Assembly: GCA_016710065.1 (NCBI GenBank)
Contig: JADJLP010000001.1
Coordinates: 248,001-312,000, forward strand
Source of the DNA: Candidatus Ideonella esbjergensis
GTDB taxonomy: Bacteria > Pseudomonadota > Gammaproteobacteria > Burkholderiales > Burkholderiaceae_C
DNA: 64,000 nt
Direction of reading: 5' to 3'
The position numbers were made by a program, and so were the translations under genes. The notes below the pieces were generated by a model. The model did no database searches. It saw nothing but the letters and a program-made list of their open reading frames with translations, and was not told the DNA's origin. Every line of letters starts with the position of its first letter. The stretch's first letter is position 1. Shown piece by piece: positions 34,935 through 43,094 of the stretch.

Positions 34935-36029
34935 TCAATCGTAGAAGTAGAAGAACTTGGGGAAGGTGTTCATGTCGGCCTTGAGGCGGAACACGTTCTT
35001 GCGCGCCAGCACCTTGCTCACCTCGCTTTCGGGGTCGAGCAGGTTGCCGAACTTGCGGGCACCCACCGGGCACACCTCCACGCAGGCCGGGTAGCGGCCC
35101 TGGCGGGTGCGCTGCAAGCACCAGTGGCATTTCTCCACCACACCGCGCATGCGCGGCCGGTTGCCCAGATAGTGGGTGACCGGGTTCATGGCCTCTTTCG
35201 GCAGCACCGGCGTGGTGAGGTTGATGCGCCGCGCCCAGTAGGGGCAGGCGCCCATGCACATGCGGCAACCGATGCACCAGTTGTAGTCGATCACCACCGG
35301 GCCGTCGGCCTCGCGGTAGGTGGTGCGCACCGGGCACACCTTCACGCAGGGCGGCTTCTCGCACTGCATGCAGGCGATGGGCATGTAGGTGGCGTCCTTC
35401 TCGGGCACCTTGTCGGTCTCGTAGTGGTACTGGCCTTCCAGCACCTGGCCGGCCGGGCTGTAGGCGTTGCCGCCCACCTGGATGCCCAGGCCCTCGGGGT
35501 AGCCCTGGTTCATCTTCTCGCTCGAAAACTCGCCGCGCTCCATGCGCAGCACCTGGATCCACTCGATGCGCTCACCGGGCTTGTCGCCGCGCGACTGGTT
35601 GTTCTCTTCGACGCAAGCCTTGACGCAGCGGCGGCAACCGATGCACTTGCGCACGTTGAGCGCATAGCCCATCAGCACGCCGGGCTGCGCTTCGGTGATG
35701 TCCACCGACACCTTCTTGCCGTACTCGGCCGAGTGGCGCTTCTCCAGGCGCAGGCGAGCCTCGTTCTTCTCCTCCTGCGTCATCAACCGGTAGTTTTTCT
35801 GGAAGTGCTCGGCCCATTCTGTGGCGGCCTTGGCGTCGCCCGCCTGCGCCATCAGCGCGCCGGTGCCCACCAGCGATGAAACGCTCAGCATGCCCCCCGA
35901 GCGCAGAAAACTGCGGCGCGAGGGCGGCTTGGGCACCGCGTCGGCAGGGTTGGCAGAAGCGGGCTGAACCAGGCACCCGGAGGTGGGCGCCTTGGCCACG
36001 TCAGCAGGGGGATTCTCTTGGGTGGTCAC
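34935..36029 (-). CDS. Tat-exported ferredoxin-like subunit with four [4Fe-4S] clusters
   Basis: 364 residues from a GTG at 36029 with GGAGAG upstream. Tat signal SRRSFLRSGG at about residue 37. Four Cys groups follow: CIGCRRCVKAC, CMQCEKPPCVKVCP, CIGCRMCMGACP and CHWCLQRTRQGRYPACVEVCP. This is the NrfC/DsrO/PsrB layout that relays electrons between an NrfD-type membrane partner and a periplasmic redox enzyme. No molybdopterin catalytic subunit is in the operon, which makes the multiheme cytochrome the likely partner. Confidence 0.9.
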   Translation of the reverse strand: MTTQENPPADVAKAPTSGCLVQPASANPADAVPKPPSRRSFLRSGGMLSVSSLVGTGALMAQAGDAKAATEWAEHFQKNYRLMTQEEKNEARLRLEKRHSAEYGKKVSVDITEAQPGVLMGYALNVRKCIGCRRCVKACVEENNQSRGDKPGERIEWIQVLRMERGEFSSEKMNQGYPEGLGIQVGGNAYSPAGQVLEGQYHYETDKVPEKDATYMPIACMQCEKPPCVKVCPVRTTYREADGPVVIDYNWCIGCRMCMGACPYWARRINLTTPVLPKEAMNPVTHYLGNRPRMRGVVEKCHWCLQRTRQGRYPACVEVCPVGARKFGNLLDPESEVSKVLARKNVFRLKADMNTFPKFFYFYD

Positions 36030-36120
36030 GGCGGCTCTCCGGTACGGACACTGGCTCGCGCCCGATTGGCGCGAAGCTCAGAAGCAGCCGCAGATTGTGG
36101 TTTTTGCGACCCTTGCGCCC

Positions 36121-36187
36121 TTGATCGTCGTCAACACGGCCGACCGTGTGTTGTCTGGTGGCGGCAGAGGCTTGTGATCGAGATCAA
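36121..36187. promoter_or_regulatory. two FNR/DNR-type sites upstream of the NrfCD-like operon
   Basis: TTGATCGTCGTCAA (36121-36134) fits TTGA-N6-TCAA exactly, centred about 98 bases from the operon start at 36029. A second, GTGATCGAGATCAA (36174-36187), differs at one base of the left half-site. Confidence 0.65.
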
Positions 36188-36217
36188 GTCCTCAGGCTTG
36201 GGGCGAGAGCTGGTCTG

Positions 36218-36622
36218 CTACGCCTTGAACGGGTTGAGCAGCGGCACGCCAAACGGTTTGAAGTCGGCGACGTTTCGGGTCACCACCGTCAAGCCATGAA
36301 TCCTGGCGGTGGCCGCGATCATGGCGTCCTCGTACAAAGTGTCAGATCGCTTGTGCATCAGCTGAGCCCAAGCCCGAAAAGCGGCAGCGTCCATGGGCAA
36401 CACGTTGTAGGAAGAGGCCACCTGGTTCAGCCAGGCTTCGATCTCGGCTGCCTTGGCCGCGTCCTGTTCCCGGGTGAGCTCGATGCCGGCTTGTATCTCA
36501 CCGATGGTGACCGCAGACAGGTGCAGTTGGGTGTCTTCAAGACCGGCAAACCAGGCCAGCACCGCGCCATGAGGCTTGGGCTTGCGAAGCTCGGAGACCA
36601 CGTTCGTGTCGAGCAAGTACAT
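36218..36622 (-). CDS. vapC: VapC/FitB-type PIN-domain toxin
   Basis: 134 residues starting MYLLDTNVVSELRKP with the first PIN acid. Further acidic residues lie in SAVTIGEIQAGIE, LYEDAMIAATA and TVVTRNVADFK, a complete PIN active site. VapC toxins are Mg-dependent RNases acting on tRNA or rRNA. The gene follows its antitoxin by a few bases. The ATG at 36622 is used; a GTG one codon earlier is possible. It is a small, movable module next to the denitrification operon. Confidence 0.9.
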   Translation of the reverse strand: MYLLDTNVVSELRKPKPHGAVLAWFAGLEDTQLHLSAVTIGEIQAGIELTREQDAAKAAEIEAWLNQVASSYNVLPMDAAAFRAWAQLMHKRSDTLYEDAMIAATARIHGLTVVTRNVADFKPFGVPLLNPFKA

Positions 36623-36627
36623 CACGC

Positions 36628-36885
36628 TTACCGTGCCGGGCTGGGGGCACGACGACGCGCAAGACCTCGTTGGGGAAGGGCGAGTTCGGTGCGGGCTTCA
36701 TCCGTCAATAGCAGTTGCTTGAGCGAAGGGCGGGCAGCGGCCTTCAGGCGTCGCCATTCATCCACGGGGACGAGCACAGCGGCCTCGGCGCCCCGCTTGG
36801 TCACCATCTGTGGGCCGTCGGCCAGGCAGGTTTCGAGGAACTCGCTGAACCGCGCCTTGGCGTCCTGGATGGGCCATGTCTGCAT
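36628..36885 (-). CDS. Phd/YefM-family antitoxin
   Basis: 85 residues: WPIQDAKARFSEFLETCLAD, GPQMVTKRGAEAAVLVPVDEW, the Phd/YefM DNA-binding fold, then a basic C-terminal tail that would wrap the toxin. GGAA lies before the ATG at 36885. Two direct repeats just upstream are a likely autoregulatory operator. Confidence 0.9.
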   Translation of the reverse strand: MQTWPIQDAKARFSEFLETCLADGPQMVTKRGAEAAVLVPVDEWRRLKAAARPSLKQLLLTDEARTELALPQRGLARRRAPSPAR

Positions 36886-36895
36886 GATTGATTCC

Positions 36896-36918
36896 TTCTG
36901 ACCAGTGTTCTGACCAGT
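36896..36918. promoter_or_regulatory. tandem TTCTGACCAGT repeats upstream of the antitoxin
   Basis: TTCTGACCAGT occurs at 36896-36906 and 36908-36918, a 12-base period, directly upstream of the antitoxin start. It fits a binding site for the Phd-like protein or its complex. Confidence 0.55.
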
Positions 36919-37078
36919 TTAGCGTGATCCCGAGGAATGATCCACGTCCCGGATTTGGTGGTCGTTGCCGGGGCGGCGGTGTCATGCATGCCGCCACGAT
37001 CAACGACGACGATGAACTTTCCAAGGCAAACGGGGTCTGGAAAGCCACTCGGTAGCTGATCGCTTGGGAGTCGCGGAG

Positions 37079-37840
37079 ATGAAGACCTTGATTGCTTTTG
37101 CGGTCGCAGCCGCTTCCCATGCCGCAGAGGGCACCTTGCCTGTGGCGCCACCCACTTCGACGCAGCGATCCGACGAAGTTCAGGTCGTCAATGTTGCTGG
37201 CGTTCGGGCTGAGCCACTCAAGCGGTACCGAAGCATGCTTGCGGGTGTCAGAGCTTTTGACAAGCTGAAGCCTGTGCTGGGACCTGAGGCTGCGCTGAGC
37301 TTTCAGCTTGTTCCAGCGAATGCGGACGAGGGCGCGCCATTTCCGACTGACATTCGGCTCAGTTTGCTGGGAGAGAAGACAAGTCTTCAAATCCCCGTGA
37401 CCACAGACGGTCTGTTTTCCCTTCCAGTTCCACAGGAGGTTAACGAAGACGATCCAGAGCTGACAACCAATCAGAAGAAGGGGTCCGTCCTGTGGCGTGC
37501 AGACGTCCGGTCCCCGGGGGTTTCCGCTGGGGTTCGACGTCTGGGTGACCTTCGGCTCGAATGCGCCGCGAACACAGAAATCATCAAGACCGAGGCACCA
37601 TGGGCGGCCCGCATGGCGCTCGGGCTCATCAGCCTTGGCGGAGACTGGTGTTCAATCACTTCCGGGAAGTACTCGTTCCCAGCCCCGAAGAGACTGAAGG
37701 CGGTTTACATCACTTCGGGCGAGCGCCGAGCCGAACTGGAACACTGGGGAACGGGTTACAACGCGCCCGTCGGCGACACGGCCTGGCCGAACAATGCCCT
37801 GGTTGAGTTCTCGTTCAGCCCTGCAACAACGCCTCCCTAG
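37079..37840 (+). CDS. secreted protein of unknown function
   Basis: 253 residues from the ATG at 37079 (GCGGAG upstream). A short signal peptide, MKTLIAFAVAAASHAAEG, is followed by a largely beta-type mature part (ALSFQLVPANADEG, DIRLSLLGEKTSLQIPVTTD, FSLPVPQEVNEDD, SGERRAELEHWGTGYNAPVG). Arg/Ala-richness is lower than in neighbours and GC is lower, which suggests transfer along with the adjacent toxin module. It overlaps the argP end by 26 bases tail to tail. No family recognised. Confidence 0.7.
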   Translation: MKTLIAFAVAAASHAAEGTLPVAPPTSTQRSDEVQVVNVAGVRAEPLKRYRSMLAGVRAFDKLKPVLGPEAALSFQLVPANADEGAPFPTDIRLSLLGEKTSLQIPVTTDGLFSLPVPQEVNEDDPELTTNQKKGSVLWRADVRSPGVSAGVRRLGDLRLECAANTEIIKTEAPWAARMALGLISLGGDWCSITSGKYSFPAPKRLKAVYITSGERRAELEHWGTGYNAPVGDTAWPNNALVEFSFSPATTPP

Positions 37841-38711
37841 CGGCCTCCTCCACCTGCCGGCTCAAACCCTCCAGCAAGGTGGATGCGGCCCGCGCATGCT
37901 GCCAGTACAGCGGCACATCCAGGGGCGTGCCGGGCACCAGTTCCACCAGCGTGCCGCTCTTCAGGTGCGGGGCCACCAGCGCCTGCGGGTGCAGGCCCCA
38001 GCCCATGCCGTTCAGCGCGGCGGTCACAAAGGCCTGGGGCGAGGGCAGGGTGTGGCGGGGCAGCTCCACGTGGCGACGGCACTGGCGGCGCACCCAGCGG
38101 GCCTGCAGTTCATCCTTGCTGTTGAACACCAGGCTGGGGGCCTGGGCCAGGCTGATGGCCCGCACGCCGGCCGCAAAGTGCCGCTTCACGAAGTCCGGGC
38201 TGGCGGCGGCCAGGTAGCGCATGGCGCCCAGGGGGTGGCAGTTGCAACCCGTGGCGGGGTGGGCGGCCGACGTGACCGCCGCCAGCACCATGCCGCTGCG
38301 CAACCACTCGGCGGTGTGGTCCTGGTCGTCCACCGCCACATCCACCAGCACCGGGGCCCGTGCGGCGAACGCGGTGATGGCCGGGGCCAACCAAGTGGCC
38401 AGGCTGTCGGCATTCACGGCGATGGGCAAGGTCACCCGGGTGACGCCTTCTGGCGCCAGCGCCGGCAGCGCGCCTTGCAGCGCGTGCTCCAGCAGTTGCA
38501 CGCGGTCCACGTGCTGGCACAGGCGCCGGCCGGCCTCGGTGGCCGTGCAAGGCTGGGCCCGCACCACCAGGGCGCAGCCCACGCGTTCTTCCAGCAGCCG
38601 TATGCGCTGGGAAACCGCCGAGGGCGTCACGTGCAGCGCGCGGGCCGCACGCTCGAAGCTGCCCTCGCGCACCACAGCCACCAGCGCCGACAGGGCCGAA
38701 TAGTCCAGCAT
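37815..38711 (-). CDS. argP: LysR-family regulator ArgP
   Basis: 298 residues. An N-terminal HTH (MLDYSALSALVAVVREGSFE, ALHVTPSAVSQRIRLLEERV) is followed by the periplasmic-binding-like ligand domain. VTLPIAVNADSLATWLAPAI and VDDQDHTAEWLRSGMVLAAV are typical of ArgP. ArgP senses Lys and Arg and activates the exporter argO, which is divergent from it here, supporting the call. A CTAA...TTAG T-N11-A motif lies between them. Confidence 0.93.
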   Translation of the reverse strand: MLDYSALSALVAVVREGSFERAARALHVTPSAVSQRIRLLEERVGCALVVRAQPCTATEAGRRLCQHVDRVQLLEHALQGALPALAPEGVTRVTLPIAVNADSLATWLAPAITAFAARAPVLVDVAVDDQDHTAEWLRSGMVLAAVTSAAHPATGCNCHPLGAMRYLAAASPDFVKRHFAAGVRAISLAQAPSLVFNSKDELQARWVRRQCRRHVELPRHTLPSPQAFVTAALNGMGWGLHPQALVAPHLKSGTLVELVPGTPLDVPLYWQHARAASTLLEGLSRQVEEAAREALLQG

Positions 38712-38723
38712 GAATCAGTTTGG

Positions 38724-38738
38724 CTAAATCGAGATTAG
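38724..38738. promoter_or_regulatory. candidate ArgP box
   Basis: CTAAATCGAGATTAG has CTAA and TTAG arms and fits the LysR-type T-N11-A rule. It lies 13 bases from the argP start and 48 bases from the argO start. Confidence 0.5.
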
Positions 38739-38785
38739 AAAAGACAGTTTGTCTACATTGCCCGCCGCTGGCAAGCTGGGCCACC

Positions 38786-39433
38786 ATGAACACCGTCAAC
38801 ACCGTGGCACTCGCCTGGCCCGTCTTCATCCAGGGCATGGCCCTGAGCTTTGGCCTCATCGTGGCCATCGGTGCGCAGAATGCCTTTGTGCTGCGCCAAG
38901 GCCTGCGCCGCGAGCATGTGGCCAGCGTGGTGCTGTTCTGTGCCCTGGCGGATGCCGTGCTGATCGCGGCCGGTGTGCTGGGCATGGCCCAGGCCCTGGG
39001 TGAGCGGCCTATGCTGGCGCGCCCGCTGGCCCTGGCAGGCGCTGCCTTTCTGGCCGTGTATGGCTGGCAGGCGCTGCGCCGCGCGCAGCAGGCCCACCAG
39101 ATGACGGCCACGGTGGCCGGCGCGGGCGTGGGCCGCGCGGCGGTGCTGGCGCAGGCGGCGGCCTTCACCCTGCTGAACCCGCATGTCTACCTGGACACCG
39201 TGATGCTGATGGGCAGCATCGGCGCCCAGCAGCCGGCTGCGCTGCGCGGCTGGTTCGTGGCCGGTGCCAGCGGTGCCAGCCTGGCCTGGTTCGCGCTGCT
39301 GGGCTTTGGTGCGCGCTGGCTGGCGCCCTTGTTCAGTCGGCCGCGCGCCTGGCAAGTGTTGGACGGGCTGATCGCGCTCACCATGTTCGTGATGTCTGCC
39401 TTGCTGGTGCGCCATGCGCTGGCGGGCGCCTGA
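38786..39433 (+). CDS. argO: LysE/ArgO-family basic amino acid exporter
   Basis: 215 residues with six membrane helices. GLIVAIGAQNAFVLRQGLRR and the helix 5 loop TLLNPHVYLDTVMLMG are the LysE family signatures. It exports Arg and/or Lys. The ATG at 38786 fits the family start (MNTVNTVALAWPVFIQG); the open frame before it is promoter. Divergent argP is its expected activator. Confidence 0.93.
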   Translation: MNTVNTVALAWPVFIQGMALSFGLIVAIGAQNAFVLRQGLRREHVASVVLFCALADAVLIAAGVLGMAQALGERPMLARPLALAGAAFLAVYGWQALRRAQQAHQMTATVAGAGVGRAAVLAQAAAFTLLNPHVYLDTVMLMGSIGAQQPAALRGWFVAGASGASLAWFALLGFGARWLAPLFSRPRAWQVLDGLIALTMFVMSALLVRHALAGA

Positions 39434-39442
39434 GGGGGCCGC

Positions 39443-40102
39443 ATGTACATCCGCAAGCAACACCAACTGCCAGACCCCGAGCGCGTGCTGGCGCTGGTGC
39501 AGGCCCACCCGCTGGGCGCCTGGGTGTGCCAGACCGAGGGCGGACTGGTGGCCAACCACCTGCCGTTCTTTCTGGACCGCGGCCAGGGTGAGCAGGGCAC
39601 GCTGGTGGGCCATGTCTCGCGCGCCAACCCGGTGTGGCGGCGGCTGGGCAGCGGGGTGCCCTCGGTGGTGATGTTCCGGGGCCCGCAGGCCTACATCACG
39701 CCCAGCTGGTACCCGGGCAAGGTGGCGCACGGCAAGGTGGTGCCCACCTGGAACTACGCAGTGGCCCATGTGCACGGCCAGGCCCGCGCGGTGGATGACC
39801 CGGCCTGGCTGATGGCCATGCTGCAGCAACTCACCCATGCGCAGGAGGGTGCGCGGCCCCAGCCCTGGCAGTTGGGCGATGCGCCGGCCGACTACATCGC
39901 CCAGCTCGCGCGCGGCATCGTGGGCATTGCCATTCCTGTCGAGCGATTGGAGGGCAAGCTCAAGGCCAGCCAGGAAGAAGACCTCGCCGACCGCCATGGC
40001 ACCGTGCAGGGCCTGCACAGCGACGCGCTGCATGGCTCGCTCGCCATGGCCCAGTTGGTTCAGCAAGCGCTGGACGACGAGGGCGCCAGCCCGCAAACCT
40101 GA
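39443..40102 (+). CDS. PaiB-type FMN-binding protein
   Basis: 219 residues: MYIRKQHQLPDPERVLALVQ, GHVSRANPVWRRL, FRGPQAYITPSWYP, VPTWNYAVAHVHG and IPVERLEGKLKASQ, the conserved run of the PaiB/negative transcriptional regulator family with a split-barrel flavin fold. In Bacillus PaiB affects sporulation and protease genes; the role here is unknown. It follows argO by 9 bases, so probably one transcript. Its stop codon lies inside the FNR-type box of nirN. Confidence 0.9.
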   Translation: MYIRKQHQLPDPERVLALVQAHPLGAWVCQTEGGLVANHLPFFLDRGQGEQGTLVGHVSRANPVWRRLGSGVPSVVMFRGPQAYITPSWYPGKVAHGKVVPTWNYAVAHVHGQARAVDDPAWLMAMLQQLTHAQEGARPQPWQLGDAPADYIAQLARGIVGIAIPVERLEGKLKASQEEDLADRHGTVQGLHSDALHGSLAMAQLVQQALDDEGASPQT

Positions 40103-40112
40103 ACCAGTTCAA
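40099..40112. promoter_or_regulatory. FNR/DNR box upstream of nirN
   Basis: CTGAACCAGTTCAA differs by one base from the perfect box upstream of nirS and keeps the GG that follows. The centre lies about 42 bases from the nirN ATG. Confidence 0.65.
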
Positions 40113-40147
40113 GGCCACCGTGCGCGGCCCTGCCTAGAGTGCGGGGT

Positions 40148-41764
40148 ATGAAACCGCAACATGCACCCGGCGCTTGGGCCGCGTTGGCCTTGGCCCTGGG
40201 CGCGTGGGCCGCACCCGCGATGGCGCAACCCTCGCCAACCGCCCCAGCGGCCACGGCTGCTACGCCCGATGCCCCCGCGCTGTTCAAGCAACACTGCAGC
40301 AGTTGCCACGGCGAGCAGCGCACCGGCGGCATGGGCCCGGCGCTGCTGCCCGAGAGCCTGGAGCGGCTGCGCCAGCCCGAGGCATTGAAGGTCATCACGC
40401 AGGGCCGAGTGGCCACCCAGATGCAGGGCTTTGCCGACAAACTGAAGCCCGACGAGATCGCGGCCGTGCAGAAGTGGATCTACCTGCCGGTGAACCCTGC
40501 ACCGGCCTGGAGCGAGAACCACATCCTTGCCTCGCGCGTGGAAACGCCGGGCGCCAAGGGCCTGCCCCACAAGCCCGTCTGGCGGGCCGACCCGATGAAC
40601 CTGTTCGTGGTGGTGGAGGGCGGCGACCACCACGTCTCGCTGCTGGACGGCGACCGCTTCGAGGTCATCCATCGTTTTGCCAGCCGCTACGCCCTGCACG
40701 GTGGCCCCAAGTTCTCGCCCGATGGCCGCCATGTGTACTTCGGCTCGCGCGACGGCTGGGTCACCAAGGTCGACCTGTGGAACCTCACGATCGTGGCCGA
40801 GGTGCGCGCCGGCCTGAACATGCGCAACGTGGCGGTGAGCGGCGACGGCAAGTATGTGATGGCCGCCAACTACCTGCCACGCACGCTGGCGCTGTTCGAC
40901 GCCGACCTGAACCTGGTCAAGACCTACGCCGCCACCACGCTGGACGGCAAGAGTGCCTCGCGCGTCTCGGCCGTGTACGACGCCACACCGCGCCGCAGCT
41001 TCGTGGTGGCGCTGAAAGACATCCCCGAACTGTGGGAGATCTCGTACGACCCGCAAGCCGCGCCCATCCATGACGGCTATGTGCACGACTACAAGATGGG
41101 CGAGGCGATTGCCAAGCCCGGCTTCCTGGGCGTGCGCCGCACACCGCTCGATGAACCGCTGGACGACTTCTTCTTCGACCAGAGCTACCGCAACGTGCTG
41201 GGCGCCACCCGCCCCAAATCAGCCGACGGCGCCGCCACCGCCCAGGTGGTGAACCTGGACGCCCGCCGCAAGATTGCCGATCTGCCCATCGCCGGCATGC
41301 CGCACTTGGGCTCGGGCATCACCTTCGCGTGGAACGGCACCACGGTGCTGGCCAGCCCCAACCTCAAGGGCGGCGTGATCGATGTCATCGACATGAAGAC
41401 CTGGCAGCCCGTGGCCACCATCCCCACGCCCGGCCCGGGCTTCTTCCTGCGCAGCCACGAGAAGACGCCCTACGCCTGGACCGATTCGATGATGAGCCCC
41501 ACGGCCAAGGACACGCTGACCCTGATCGACAAGGCCACGCTGCAGGCCGTGGCCAGCGTGCGCGAGCCGGGCAAGACCCTGGCCCACATCGAGTTCACCA
41601 AGGACGGCCGCTACGCGCTGGCCAGCGTGTGGGAAATGGACGGCGCGCTGATCGTGTTCGACGCCACCACGCTCAAGGAAGTGAAGCGATTGCCCATGAG
41701 CAAGCCGGTTGGCAAGTACAACGTGTGGAACAAGATCACAAGGTCGGAGGGGACGTCGCACTGA
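40148..41764 (+). CDS. nirN: NirN, dihydro-heme d1 dehydrogenase
   Basis: 538 residues, a NirS paralogue. A signal peptide ends PAMAQ, the cytochrome c domain has CSSCHGEQRTGGMGPALL, and the heme d1-binding propeller follows (ADPMNLFVVVEGGDHHVSLL, FASRYALHGGPKFS, DLWNLTIVAEVRAG). NirN installs the acrylate double bond of heme d1 in the periplasm. It is separate from the main nir operon and has its own FNR-type site. The ATG at 40148 with GGGG upstream is used rather than the GTG at 40139. Confidence 0.93.
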   Translation: MKPQHAPGAWAALALALGAWAAPAMAQPSPTAPAATAATPDAPALFKQHCSSCHGEQRTGGMGPALLPESLERLRQPEALKVITQGRVATQMQGFADKLKPDEIAAVQKWIYLPVNPAPAWSENHILASRVETPGAKGLPHKPVWRADPMNLFVVVEGGDHHVSLLDGDRFEVIHRFASRYALHGGPKFSPDGRHVYFGSRDGWVTKVDLWNLTIVAEVRAGLNMRNVAVSGDGKYVMAANYLPRTLALFDADLNLVKTYAATTLDGKSASRVSAVYDATPRRSFVVALKDIPELWEISYDPQAAPIHDGYVHDYKMGEAIAKPGFLGVRRTPLDEPLDDFFFDQSYRNVLGATRPKSADGAATAQVVNLDARRKIADLPIAGMPHLGSGITFAWNGTTVLASPNLKGGVIDVIDMKTWQPVATIPTPGPGFFLRSHEKTPYAWTDSMMSPTAKDTLTLIDKATLQAVASVREPGKTLAHIEFTKDGRYALASVWEMDGALIVFDATTLKEVKRLPMSKPVGKYNVWNKITRSEGTSH

Positions 41765-41832
41765 GGGGTGAGCTGCGCAAACTTGCTGCCGAAATGGTTC
41801 GACGCCGCATTGTTCTTCGAGGCTATAGACCC

Positions 41833-42588
41833 TCAGAGCTCGCTGCTGGCAGGCCACAACGCCAGGAAGATGCAGGTGCCCATCACGAAGTTGAACGCGG
41901 CGTGTGCAGCGATGGCGGGGTACAAGGATTCGCTCCGCTTGCGCAGCCAGGCAAACAGATGCGCCACCAAGACCATGAGTACGAACCAGATCGGGGCCGA
42001 GCGCGGCAACAGCATCAGCCCCGACGCGCCCAGCACGACGCCGTGATGGCAAAGGTGGACAAAGCCGAAGGCCAGGCATTCCAGCCAGGTGCTGGTGCGC
42101 ACAGAGAAACGTTCTTCCAGGGCTCGTTGCAGCATGCCGCGAAAGAAGATCTCCTCGCCGAAAGGGCTGAAGATCATCGACGTCACGGTGAACATCAGGT
42201 ACAGCTGCCACACCGGAAGCCCGGTGTTGACGGTGCGACCGAAGCTGGTAGCGATGGTGACGAACCAGTTGTCAGCGCCGGTTCCAAACAACGCCAAGCC
42301 AACCAGGAAGCAAGCCAACGCAGCCGCTGCACCGGCAAGGCCGGAATGAAGATAGACGGCCGGGCGAACAGACTTCTTCAAGCCTATCTCGCATCGCCCT
42401 TCGCGGGTCAGCAGCGCCCATGGCGACAAGGCCATCACCACGAAGCCCAGGGGGAGCAGGAATCTCAGGTTTGGCGGGCCGAGCGTGCCCGTGGCGCGCA
42501 TGCACGCGAACACGATGGCCAGTGCCATGGAAAGCACAAACGCGGTGGTGGCGTCGAGTTTCCACGTGGTTTTCGCTATTGCGGACAT
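41833..42588 (-). CDS. CPBP-family intramembrane glutamic protease
   Basis: 251 residues with about seven to eight membrane helices. Motifs are GEEIFFRGMLQRAL (EExxxR), FGFVHLCHHG (FxxxH) and AIAAHAAFNF (HxxxN-like), the complete CPBP (Rce1/Abi) active site. Members cleave prenylated or membrane substrates, or give immunity to self bacteriocins. It lies opposite to nirN and napD between them and has no obvious link to denitrification. Confidence 0.88.
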   Translation of the reverse strand: MSAIAKTTWKLDATTAFVLSMALAIVFACMRATGTLGPPNLRFLLPLGFVVMALSPWALLTREGRCEIGLKKSVRPAVYLHSGLAGAAAALACFLVGLALFGTGADNWFVTIATSFGRTVNTGLPVWQLYLMFTVTSMIFSPFGEEIFFRGMLQRALEERFSVRTSTWLECLAFGFVHLCHHGVVLGASGLMLLPRSAPIWFVLMVLVAHLFAWLRKRSESLYPAIAAHAAFNFVMGTCIFLALWPASSEL

Positions 42589-42636
42589 GGGGCGCAGTGT
42601 ATTTCTGGCGAACGGCGCGGGCAGGTTGTTGAAAAC

Positions 42637-42650
42637 CTATCTCAGTTCAA
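42637..42650. promoter_or_regulatory. half FNR/DNR site upstream of napD
   Basis: CAGTTCAAGGAC matches the right half and flank of the boxes upstream of nirS and napA, but the left half is degenerate (CTAT). It lies about 41 bases before the napD ATG. Confidence 0.35.
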
Positions 42651-42684
42651 GGACAGCTTGTCGGCGCCCGGCCAGACTCTCTCC

Positions 42685-43005
42685 ATGAGCATTCTTGGAA
42701 CCGTGGTGCGCGCCCGTGTGGCCGATGTGGACGCCGTGGCCGCGCGCATTGCCGCCCTGCCAGGCACCGACCTGGCCCTTAACCCTGGCGATGGCCGGCT
42801 GGTGGTGGTGATTGAAGACGAAGAGCGGGACGGCCAGCCCGTGGCCGCAGCCGCCACCATGGCGGCCATGGCGCTGTGGCCCGAGGTGCTGAACGTCTCG
42901 CTGGTCTACGAGTACTCGGGCCCGGACGCCCCGGCGCCGGCCGGCTCGGATGCCATCGACTACCGCTCCTGGCGCGACAGCCTGGCAGCGACCGCACCCA
43001 CCTGA
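42685..43005 (+). CDS. napD: NapA maturation chaperone NapD
   Basis: 106 residues with a ferredoxin-like fold: MSILGTVVRARVADVDAVAA, DGRLVVVIEDEERD, MALWPEVLNVSLVYEYSG. NapD binds the Tat signal of NapA in the cytoplasm to hold back export until the cofactor is in. It starts the nap operon, but an FNR-type box between it and napA suggests a second promoter. Confidence 0.93.
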   Translation: MSILGTVVRARVADVDAVAARIAALPGTDLALNPGDGRLVVVIEDEERDGQPVAAAATMAAMALWPEVLNVSLVYEYSGPDAPAPAGSDAIDYRSWRDSLAATAPT

Positions 43006-43025
43006 CGCCGGGTCTTATCCCGGTC

Positions 43026-43039
43026 TTGAACCAGTTCAA
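43026..43039. promoter_or_regulatory. FNR/DNR box upstream of napA
   Basis: TTGAACCAGTTCAA, identical over 14 bases to the nirE-nirS site, followed by the same GGAC. The centre is about 62 bases from the napA ATG, in the 89-base gap after napD. Confidence 0.8.
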
Positions 43040-43094
43040 GGACAAACCCTGAGCTGCGCCGCAGCATCACGGAAACAGATCGGCACGCCAGTGC

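Noticed and set aside
32885..34984. 699-codon plus-strand frame
   Set aside because: It is antisense to the cytochrome and NrfD-type genes, rich in His/Gln/Asp, typical of a shadow frame.
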